Assembly: GCF_045291395.1 (NCBI RefSeq)
Contig: NZ_CP152342.1
Location: 3,782,001-3,846,000, forward strand
Length of the DNA: 64,000 nucleotides
From: MR-S7 sp000400995
Lineage (GTDB): Bacteria > Pseudomonadota > Gammaproteobacteria > Burkholderiales > Burkholderiaceae_C
Direction: 5' to 3'
Of this stretch, positions 18,824 through 25,864 are shown one piece after another. The notes under the pieces were generated by a model. The model was not told the DNA's origin. It made no database searches and was given only the letters and a program-made list of their open reading frames with translations. The translations under genes and the position numbers were made by a program. Numbering within the stretch: position 1 is the first letter of the stretch; every line of letters starts with the position of its first letter.

Positions 18824-19468
18824 ATGCAAGCCACCCGCCTCATCGCCATCCGCCATGGCGAAACCGCCTGGAACGTGGACACCCGCATCCAGGGCCACCT
18901 CGACATTCCGCTCAACGACACCGGCCTGTGGCAGGCCCGGCAAGTCGGCCAGGCGCTGGCCCATGAGCCCGTCTCAGCCATCTACAGCAGCGACCTGCTG
19001 CGCGCCTGGGCCACCGCCGAGGCCGTGGCCCAGGCCACCGGCGCGCCCCTCACGCCCGAGCGCGGCCTGCGCGAGCGCTGCTTCGGCGACTTCCAGGGCC
19101 GCACGTTCCAGCAGATCGAGGACGAATCGCCCGAGCAAGCCCTGCGCTGGCGCAAGCGCGACCCCGACTTCGTGCCCGACGGCGGGGGCGAGTCCCTGTC
19201 CATGCTGCGCGAGCGCATCGAGCGCACGGTGCACGCCATCGCCGCCCGCCACCCGGGCCAGCAGATCGTGCTGGTCGCGCATGGCGGCGTGATGGACGTG
19301 CTCTACCGCCTGGCCACCCGCCTGCACCTGCAGGCCCCGCGCACCTGGCAGCTCACCAACGCGGCCATCAACCGCCTGCTGTGGACCGACAGCAGCGGCC
19401 TCACCCTCGTCGGCTGGGCCGATACGCAGCATCTGGATAATGCCAGCCGCGATGAAATCCATTCCTGA
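18824..19468 (+). CDS. Histidine phosphatase family protein (phosphoglycerate-mutase-like)
   Basis: Protein of 214 residues. The phosphorylated histidine is in RHGE (residues 10-13) and the second catalytic histidine in VLVAHGGVMDV. It belongs to the broad acid-phosphatase/cofactor-dependent mutase group (GpmB/CobC like); without cobalamin genes nearby, a general phosphatase role is more likely. ATG 18824 was taken because conserved sequence starts at once. Its end overlaps the next gene's possible start by 29 bp. Confidence 0.85.
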   Translation: MQATRLIAIRHGETAWNVDTRIQGHLDIPLNDTGLWQARQVGQALAHEPVSAIYSSDLLRAWATAEAVAQATGAPLTPERGLRERCFGDFQGRTFQQIEDESPEQALRWRKRDPDFVPDGGGESLSMLRERIERTVHAIAARHPGQQIVLVAHGGVMDVLYRLATRLHLQAPRTWQLTNAAINRLLWTDSSGLTLVGWADTQHLDNASRDEIHS

Positions 19469-20621
19469 ACACCTGCGCGCCACCATCGGGCAGCGCGTAG
19501 ACCTGATCGACACGCCCGCCCTGGTCTTGGATCTGGACGCCATGGAACGCAACATCCAGCGCATGGCCGATTTCGCGCGCAAGCACCAGGTCCGCTGGCG
19601 CCCCCACGCCAAGATGCACAAGAGCGCCGAGATCGCCCTGCTGCTGGAGAAGGCCGGCGCGCACGGCCATTGCGTGCAGAAGGTGGCCGAGGCCGAGGCG
19701 CTGGCCGCCGCAGGCGTGGACGACCTCTACATCAGCAACGAAGTGCTGGCCGCCGGCAAGCTGCTGCGTGCCGCGCGGCTGGCCGCGCAACTGGCGGCGC
19801 GCGGCGGGCGGCTGGCCATCGCGGTGGACAGCGAGGAAGGCGTGGCCCGCCTGGCCGAAGCCATGCGCGTGGCCGGCAGCGACGCCGGGATCGACGTGTT
19901 CGTGGAAATCGACGTGGGCCAGGGCCGCTGCGGCGTGCCGCCCGGCCCCGAGGCCGTCACCTTGGCCCTGGCCGTGGCAGCGCAGCCGCGCCTGCACTTC
20001 GCCGGGCTGCAGGCCTACCACGGCCGCGCCCAGCACCTGCGCACCGCCACGGAGCGGCGCGACGCCATCGCCCGCGTCGTGCAAGCCGCCGCCGACACGC
20101 GCGCTCTGATCGAAGCCGCCGGCCTGCCCGTGCCGCTGATCACCGGCTCCGGCACGGGCACCCTGGTGCACGAAGCGGCCAGCGGCATCTATGGCGAGCT
20201 GCAGGCCGGCTCCTTCCTCTACATGGATGCGGACTACGCCGCCAACGAGCGCGAACCCGCCCAGCCGGCCTTCGAGCACGCGCTGTTCGTCAAGACCCAG
20301 GTGATCTCCGCCCGCGCTACCCACGCCGTCTGCGACGCAGGCCACAAGAGCCATGCCGTCGACTCCGGCCTGCCTACCGTCCACGGCCTGCCGCCCGAGC
20401 GCGCTCTACGCTACGCCAGTTGCAGCGACGAGCACGGCGTGCTGACCGCCGAAGGCTCCAAGGCCCGCCTGCCCGCCCTGGGGCGCATGCTCTGGCTGGT
20501 GCCCGGCCATTGCGACCCCACGGTGAACCTGCACGATTACCTGATCGGCGTGCGCGGCGGCTTGGCGCATGGGGTGGTGGACCGCATCATCCGCGTGGAC
20601 GCGCGCGGGGCATTGACTTGA
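19440..20621 (+). CDS. DSD1-family PLP enzyme (D-serine dehydratase/D-threonine aldolase-like)
   Basis: Fold-type III PLP enzyme of about 393 residues. The alanine-racemase-like barrel carries the PLP lysine in RPHAKMHK, and the C-terminal domain has the Zn-binding His-Cys pair in VPGHCDPTVN characteristic of eukaryotic-type D-serine dehydratase and related D-threonine aldolases. It probably cleaves or deaminates a beta-hydroxy D-amino acid. ATG 19440 and ATG 19452 are both possible. cas1 starts 43 bp downstream. Confidence 0.85.
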   Translation: MPAAMKSIPEHLRATIGQRVDLIDTPALVLDLDAMERNIQRMADFARKHQVRWRPHAKMHKSAEIALLLEKAGAHGHCVQKVAEAEALAAAGVDDLYISNEVLAAGKLLRAARLAAQLAARGGRLAIAVDSEEGVARLAEAMRVAGSDAGIDVFVEIDVGQGRCGVPPGPEAVTLALAVAAQPRLHFAGLQAYHGRAQHLRTATERRDAIARVVQAAADTRALIEAAGLPVPLITGSGTGTLVHEAASGIYGELQAGSFLYMDADYAANEREPAQPAFEHALFVKTQVISARATHAVCDAGHKSHAVDSGLPTVHGLPPERALRYASCSDEHGVLTAEGSKARLPALGRMLWLVPGHCDPTVNLHDYLIGVRGGLAHGVVDRIIRVDARGALT

Positions 20622-20647
20622 ACATGTAAGCGGCGAGCAAGTCCAGT

Positions 20648-20662
20648 GGGCACACTGTGCCC
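20648..20662. promoter_or_regulatory. Perfect palindrome abutting the cas1 start
   Basis: GGGCACA-C-TGTGCCC, a 15-bp perfect dyad ending 2 bp before the cas1 ATG. It occupies the place where a ribosome-binding site would be and no other RBS is seen. It could be an operator for a dimeric repressor or a small hairpin limiting cas1 translation. Confidence 0.5.
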
Positions 20663-20664
20663 CC

Positions 20665-21669
20665 ATGGAAGACATACATGCCAGCGATCTCAAGGCCATC
20701 CTGCATTCCAAGCGGGCCAATGTCTACTATCTGGAGCACTGCCGCGTTCTTGTCAACGGCGGCCGGGTCGAATATGTGACCGATGCGGGCAAGAAAAGCC
20801 TGTACTGGAACATCCCGATCGCCAACACCTCCAGCATCCTGTTGGGCACGGGCACCTCCATCACCCAGGCGGCCATGCGTGAGCTGGCCAAGGCCGGCGT
20901 GCTGGTGGGCTTTTGCGGCGGGGGCGGCACGCCGCTGTTCAGCGCCAATGAAGTCGATATCGAAGTGGCCTGGATATCGCCGCAAAGCGAGTACCGCCCC
21001 ACGGAATATTTGCAAGCCTGGGTGCAGTTCTGGTTTGACGACGAACTGCGCCTGCACGCTGCCCAACAGCTACAGACCCGACGGCTGCAACGCCTGCTGG
21101 CCGCGTGGAACACCCGCGCTCTGCGCGAAGCCGGCTTCGCCGTCGATCTGGCCCGCCTGCAAGCGCTGGTCCAGCAGTTCACGCCCCGCATCGCCAACGC
21201 CCCGGACGTGACGGCGCTGCTGACCGACGAGGCGCAGCTCACCAAGGCACTGTTCAAGCTGGCTGTCGATGCCGTGGGCTACGGCGAGTTCACCCGCGCC
21301 AAGCGCGGCACGGGCACCGATGCAGCGAACCGTTTTCTGGATCATGGCAACTACCTGGCCTATGGTCTGGGCGCCACCGCCACCTGGGTGCTGGGCCTGC
21401 CGCACGGCCTGGCGGTGCTGCACGGCAAAACACGGCGCGGCGGGCTGGTGTTCGACGCAGCCGATCTGGTCAAGGACGCGGCCATCCTGCCGCAGGCGTT
21501 TCTGTCGGCCATGCGCGGCGACGACGAGCAGCAGTTCCGCCGCCAGTGCATCGAGGCGCTGACGCAAAGTGAATCGCTGGACTTCATGATCGACACGCTC
21601 AAGGACATCGCCCTGCAGACCGCCCGGCTGGCGCAAACGCCGCCGCAGTTGCAGGAGGGCGCCGCATGA
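20665..21669 (+). CDS. cas1: Type I-F CRISPR integrase Cas1
   Basis: Integrase of 334 residues that, with the Cas2 part of Cas2-3, inserts new spacers at the leader end of the array. The N-terminal beta-domain (ILHSKRANVYYLEHCRVLVNG) is typical of Cas1f. The catalytic metal site is visible as the Glu in LLTDEAQLTKALFK and the His and Asp in GLPHGLAVLHGKTRRGGLVF and DAADLVKDA. It overlaps cas2-3 by four bases (ATGA), giving the usual I-F order cas1 - cas2-3 - csy1 - csy2 - csy3 - csy4. The gene reads without interruption. Confidence 0.95.
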   Translation: MEDIHASDLKAILHSKRANVYYLEHCRVLVNGGRVEYVTDAGKKSLYWNIPIANTSSILLGTGTSITQAAMRELAKAGVLVGFCGGGGTPLFSANEVDIEVAWISPQSEYRPTEYLQAWVQFWFDDELRLHAAQQLQTRRLQRLLAAWNTRALREAGFAVDLARLQALVQQFTPRIANAPDVTALLTDEAQLTKALFKLAVDAVGYGEFTRAKRGTGTDAANRFLDHGNYLAYGLGATATWVLGLPHGLAVLHGKTRRGGLVFDAADLVKDAAILPQAFLSAMRGDDEQQFRRQCIEALTQSESLDFMIDTLKDIALQTARLAQTPPQLQEGAA

Positions 21670-24600
21670 ACGTGCTGTTCGTTGCGCAATGCACCAAGAA
21701 CGCGCTGATCGAAACGCGCCGCATCCTCGACCAGTTTGCCGAACGCCGGGGCGAGCGCACCTGGCAAACGCCGATCACCCAGGCCGGGCTGGACACCGTG
21801 CGCCGCCTGCTGCGCCAGAGCGCCCGCAAGAACACCGCCGTCGCCTGCCACTGGATTCGCGGGCGCGACCACAGCGAGCTGCTGTGGGTGGTGGGCGATG
21901 CCCGCCAGTTCAACGACCAGGGCGCCGTGCCCACCAACACCACCGCCCGCAACGTGCTGCGCACCGAGGACGAAAACGCCTGGCACCACCTGCCGCTAAT
22001 GACGGCCCTGGCCGCGCTGGCCGCCCTGCTGCACGACCTGGGCAAGGCCACGCAAGCCTTTCAGAACCGGCTGCGCAACCCCGGCCTGCGCGAGCGCAAC
22101 CATTACCGGCACGAGTGGGTGTCGGTGCGGCTGTTCCAGGCCTTTGTGGGCGGTGATGGCGATGCCGGCTGGTTGCAGCAGCTGACCACCTGCGCCGAAC
22201 CGGGTACGGATGCCAAGGCATTTGAAGCGCTGTGGCTGGATCACGCAGGCGGGCGTCTGCTGCGCGACGGCCTGGACGAGCCCCGCGCCGCGCAGCATCT
22301 GCCATTCGCCCGACTGCCGCCACTGGCCCAGGCAGTGGCCTGGCTGGTGTTCACCCACCATCGCCTGCCGTGTCTGCCCGTCAAACAACCGGACGGCAGT
22401 TGTGACGAAGACATGGGTGAACCGCGTGCGCAGTGGCGACGCTTTGGCGCCCATCCCCGCTTCATCAATGCCAACGAGCTGGACGGCATCCTGGCCCGCA
22501 TCAGCGCCGACTGGAACGAACCGCGCGAACCCCGCGATCGTGAGAACCGTGCCATGGTGCAAGCGCACTGGCACTTCCCCCACGGCCTGCCGGTGGCCAC
22601 GCCCGCATGGCGCAAGCAAGCCGCCCGCTACGCCCGCAAGCTGCTGGAGTTATTGCAAGCCCCCGCGAATGGGCGGGTGTTGCACGACCCCTTCGCCATG
22701 CATGTCTCACGCCTGTGCCTGATGCTGGCCGACCACCACTATTCCAGCATCACGGACAAGGCACGTCGCCAGCCCTTTCTCAACGAAAGCTATCCGCTGG
22801 GCGCCAACACAATCAAAGACGATAGCTATCAGCGCTTGCCAGATAAGGGCCAGCGACCGATTTTTAATCAAACCCTGGACGAACACCTGCTGGGCGTGCA
22901 GGCGCACGCCACACTGGTGGCGCGCTCGCTGCCCAGCCTGGCGCAAAGCCTGCCCGCGCTGAAAAACCACAAGCCGCTCAAAAAGCGCAGCGCCAACGCC
23001 CGCTTTGCCTGGCAAGACAAGGCGGCCGACCTGGCTGCCAGCCTGCGCACACCGGCCGCCGCGCAGGGCGCCTTCATCGTCAACATGGCGTCCACCGGCT
23101 GCGGCAAGACGCTGGCCAACGCCCGCGTGATAAACGCACTGGCCAACCCGGCCACGGGGATACGCTGCGCGTTTGCCATCGGCCTGCGCACGCTGACGCT
23201 GCAAACCGGGCGCAGCTTTCAAAACGACCTGGGGCTGGGCGACGAGCAACTGGCCATCCAGGTCGGCGGCAGTGCCAGCCGTGCGCTGTTCGAGTATTGG
23301 GAGCAAAAGGCCGAAGCCACCGGCTCCGCCTCGCGCCAGGATCTGCTGGATGAAGCCGGTGCCGTGCTCTTTGAGGGTAACGACCAGCACCCGCTGCTGC
23401 AGCGCCTGACCGACGACGCGCAGGTGCGCCGCTTGATTGCCGCGCCGCTGCTGGTCTGCACCGTGGACCACCTCACCCCCGCCACCGAAAGCCTGCGCGG
23501 CGGCCGCCAGATCGCGCCCATGCTGCGCCTCTTGAGCGGCGATCTGGTGCTGGACGAGCCGGACGATTTCGACATGGCCGACCTGCCCCCCTCACGCGGC
23601 TGGTGCATTGGGCGGGCCTGCTGGGCAGCCGCGTGCTGCTGTCGTCGGCCACCCTGCCGCCCGCGCTGGTAGAAGGGCTGTTCCTGGCCTACCGCGCCGG
23701 GCGGGCCGTGTATCAGCAGCATCGCAGCGAACGGCCCCACGAGGCGGTGAACATCTGCTGCCTGTGGATCGATGAGTTTCACCAGACCGCGCAGGACTGC
23801 GCCGATAGTCCCGCCTTCCGCGCAACCCACAAGGAGTACGTGCAAAAGCGCGTTGCCCGGCTGGCGCAGGCCGAAGTGCGTCGGCGGGCCCAAATCGCGA
23901 CCTTACCCGACACCTGGCACGGCATGAAAGAGGCCGAGCGGCGTCAGGACTTTGCCCGCCTGGTGCTGGAGCAGGCGTGGCAACTGCACCAGCAACCGCA
24001 GAATCACAGCACCGACCCCGCCAGCGGCAAACACGTCAGCCTGGGCCTGATCCGCATGGCCAACATCGCGCCGCTGTTCGATGTAGCGCTGGCCATCTAC
24101 CAGCAGGGGCACCCGCGCCCTGCGTGCGCATCCACCTGTGCGTGTACCACTCGCAATTCCCGCTGCTGCTGCGCTCGGCCATCGAGCAGCAGCTCGACAC
24201 CCTGCTAAACCGCCGAGGTCAAGACGGCCATGACCCGGCACTGCAGCGCCCGGCCTTGCGTGCGCAGATCGACGCCCACACCGAACCCCACCACCTGTTC
24301 ATCGTGCTGGGCAGCCCGGTCACCGAGGTGGGCCGCGACCACGACTATGACTGGGCCGTGGTCGAGCCTTCGTCTATGCGCTCGCTCATCCAGCTCGCCG
24401 GTCGCGTGCGGCGGCATCGGCCTGGGGCAGTGGATGGGGTGAATATGGTGGTGCTGAACAGCAATTTGCGGCATTTCAAGGACAAGGGCGGCGCGGCGTT
24501 TTGCCGGCCGGGGTTCGAGACGGACTACCCGCCCTTTCAGCTCCAATCCCATCACATGCACGATTTGATGGCGCGGGAAATGCGGGGTGCGCAGACGTGG

Positions 24601-25152
24601 GCCGTCGATGCCCAGCCCCGCGTGGCCCTGGCACCCGGCAGGCTTTTCCCCAGCCGCCATCTGGTGGATTTGGAACACGCTCGCATGCACGATGCCATGC
24701 TGCCGCGGCCCAAGGAAGCCAGCCCGACACCCCCATTACGCGCAGCAAGCCTGCACTGGGCCCACCCCGATCACCTGTGGCTAACCGGCCTGCTGCCGCA
24801 GTACCAGCGCTTTCGTCATGACCCACTGCCGCGCGAAGACATCGCGCTGCTGCCTGACGAAGATGAAGAAACGCTACGGCTGCACCGCGTGGAGGATGGG
24901 ACACGCCGTGGCGACAAGCTGTATGTGCCAGTGCATGAAAGCCTGTGCCACGCAATGCCAGAGGCGCGGCTGAAATCACCGAGTGTTTCGCCCTGGCCGC
25001 CCGTGAACCTGATGGATGAATTGCTCAGCCTGGCGCAAGCGCAGGGTCTATCGCTGCAGCAATGCGCCCAGCGCTATGCCATCGCCAGCCTGCCCGCCCA
25101 CCGTGACGGCTGGCTGTTCCATGAAACGCTAGGCTTCTCCGTCAAGAAGTGA
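21666..25152 (+). CDS. cas3: Cas2-Cas3 fusion nuclease-helicase, two frame breaks
   Basis: Cas2-3 of type I-F, about 1162 residues once two breaks are closed. Residues 1-95 are the Cas2 domain (RRILDQFAERRGERTW); the HD-nuclease His-Asp pair is at 123-124 (LLHDLGKA); Walker A is MASTGCGKT, 474-482; the Walker B region is LVLDEPDDFD; motif III is SSATLPPA and motif VI is in LAGRVRRHR. The breaks fall at a C6 run (23586-23591) and a CCC run (24118-24120); one C added to each gives an open frame of exactly 1163 codons with family-like sequence across both joins. Sequence error is likelier than a true pseudogene. A dispersed repeat copy is read in frame at 22821-22871. Confidence 0.85.
22821..22871 (+). 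repeat. Dispersed short repeat, copy E, inside cas2-3
   Basis: Contains GATAGCTATCAGCGCTTGCC, AGATAAGGGCCAG and a TTTTTAATCAAA edge. Read in frame as DSYQRLPDKGQRPIFNQ. Confidence 0.45.
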
Positions 25153-25157
25153 GTCCG

Positions 25158-25469
25158 TCAGGCCGGATGCAGCGCCATGGGGTGCACCGCCATCACCGCC
25201 GTCTGCAGTGCCTCGTCCAATTCGGCCACGCGCAGGTCGTAGGCCGTTTGCAGGTTCAACCAGGACTGCGCATCGCCGCCAAAAAAGCGGCTCAGGCGCA
25301 AGGCGGTGTCGGCAGTGATGCCACGCCGCTCCAGCACGATGTCGTTGATGCGCGAGGCCGGCACATGCAGTTGCCGGGCCAGGGCGTTGGCACTCATGTC
25401 CATGGGCTTGAGGTAGTCCTCGCGCAGCACCTCTCCGGGGTGGACGGGGCGCATGCCGTTTTTGAGCAT
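25158..25469 (-). CDS. higA: Orphan HigA/XRE-type DNA-binding protein inside the cas locus
   Basis: Protein of 103 residues of the HigA antitoxin family (VapI/XRE fold): PVHPGEVLREDYLKPMDMS, HTH ALARQLHVPASRINDIVLER, then RLSRFFGGDAQSWLNLQ. HigA proteins normally pair with a HigB RNase encoded just upstream and repress their own promoter. No HigB reading frame exists upstream or downstream; the space where it should be holds a two-repeat mini-CRISPR whose last pseudo-repeat ends 12 bp before this ATG. The gene lies antisense between cas2-3 (5 bp away, convergent ends) and csy1. It is a candidate repressor of the cas genes or of the mini-CRISPR transcript. Confidence 0.8.
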   Translation of the reverse strand: MLKNGMRPVHPGEVLREDYLKPMDMSANALARQLHVPASRINDIVLERRGITADTALRLSRFFGGDAQSWLNLQTAYDLRVAELDEALQTAVMAVHPMALHPA

Positions 25470-25481
25470 CTGTATCGCCTT

Positions 25482-25562
25482 ACTTTGAGCTGCCTATGCG
25501 GCAGTAGATCGACAGCCAAACTCTCAAGCTGACTTTTCTGAGCTGCTTGTCCAGCAAGGGTT
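25482..25562 (-). CRISPR. Two-repeat mini-CRISPR with pseudo-spacer (candidate cas-regulating RNA)
   Basis: Read on the minus strand. Pseudo-repeat 1 (25562-25535) keeps the last 12 bases of the array repeat exactly (GCAGCTCAGAAA, including the 8-nt handle CTCAGAAA). Its 5' half has changed, yet still folds as a 5-bp stem with a 5-base loop (TTGCT-GGACA-AGCAG), the geometry of the canonical CTGCC-GCATA-GGCAG. Pseudo-repeat 2 (25509-25482) has 19 consecutive identical bases, ACTGCCGCATAGGCAGCTC. Between them lie 25 bases (25534-25510) instead of the usual 32. Cas6f cleavage would release a crRNA-like RNA with a correct 5' handle and 3' hairpin. The orphan HigA gene lies just downstream on the same strand. 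Confidence 0.85.
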
Positions 25563-25608
25563 GCGAAGATAGCACGATGCACTTAATATCGCGGCGTTGT
25601 TGCTCCTA

Positions 25609-25641
25609 TTTGACTACGTCAAAAATTTCAAGTTGACTGGG
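25609..25641. promoter_or_regulatory. Predicted mini-CRISPR target (with PAM) overlapping a palindrome upstream of csy1
   Basis: On the minus strand, CCC (25641-25639) is followed by AGTCAACTTGAAATTTTTGA. Compared with the 25-base pseudo-spacer, positions 1-5, 7-11, 13, 15-17, 19, 22, 23 and 25 match and 6, 12, 14, 18, 20, 21 and 24 do not. The PAM is the type I-F CC. The same segment holds the dyad TTTGAC-TAC-GTCAAA (25609-25623) and a second TTGAC at 25633-25637, an operator-like arrangement that HigA could bind. It lies about 225 bp upstream of csy1 and 50 bp upstream of the mini-CRISPR. A TTGACT hexamer (25610-25615) could be a -35 box, but no good -10 follows. Confidence 0.7.
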
Positions 25642-25647
25642 AAAATC

Positions 25648-25788
25648 ATGACAACCCAAAAAAACCGTGGTGCAAGTACCAGTCGCACCACGGTTGATTC
25701 AGCACCGTGCTCTCGAGGCACCAAGCAGAAAAGTGAGGTCACAGTGGATAGCGTCCGCGCTCTGAAAAGAGCTTTGGCGGCAACTTAG
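25648..25788 (+). other. Possible 46-codon small ORF upstream of csy1
   Basis: ATG at 25648 opens a 46-codon frame ending in TAG, with a weak GGGA before it. The product is rich in Thr, Ser, Lys and Arg and is not recognised. A strong hairpin lies in its first third. It may be chance; noted because leader-encoded small products occur in regulated operons. Confidence 0.2.
25658..25693 (-). terminator. Minus-strand intrinsic terminator upstream of the mini-CRISPR
   Basis: Perfect 9-bp inverted repeat CCGTGGTGC / GCACCACGG with an 11-base loop; read leftward it is followed by seven T (A7 at 25658-25664 on the plus strand). It would stop antisense transcription coming from the csy1 side before the mini-CRISPR and so insulate that unit. 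Read rightward it is a hairpin with no T tract. Confidence 0.6.
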
Positions 25789-25807
25789 CCGTTTTTCAGA
25801 TCCCTGG

Positions 25808-25836
25808 TTGGCTTTGTGCTGACCGGGGAATTTTAG
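25808..25836 (+). promoter_or_regulatory. Candidate sigma-70 promoter of the csy operon
   Basis: TTGGCT (25808-25813), 17-base spacer, TTTTAG (25831-25836), with csy1 ATG 29 bp downstream and AAAGG at 25854-25858 as RBS. Both boxes match the consensus only partly. It is the best promoter-like pair in the 76 bp before csy1. Confidence 0.4.
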
Positions 25837-25864
25837 CCTTTAACCCTTTTTGAAAGGCATTCCC

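Noticed and set aside
23586..23591. Phase variation of cas2-3 at the C6 run
   Set aside because: A single short run could be contingency-like, but similar one-base losses occur in eight unrelated places including housekeeping-type genes, so sequence error explains them better.
25535..25562. Pseudo-repeat 1 as a member of the dispersed TAGCTGCTTG family (it contains GCTTGTCCAGCAAG on the plus strand)
   Set aside because: Its exact 12-base agreement with the CRISPR handle and the preserved hairpin geometry fit a CRISPR origin; the AAGCGCTGGAGG half of the dispersed family is missing.
25394..25582. A possible HigB toxin fragment upstream of higA
   Set aside because: The short minus-strand frame here has no HigB-like sequence and runs through the pseudo-repeats; nothing resembling the RelE/HigB fold is visible.
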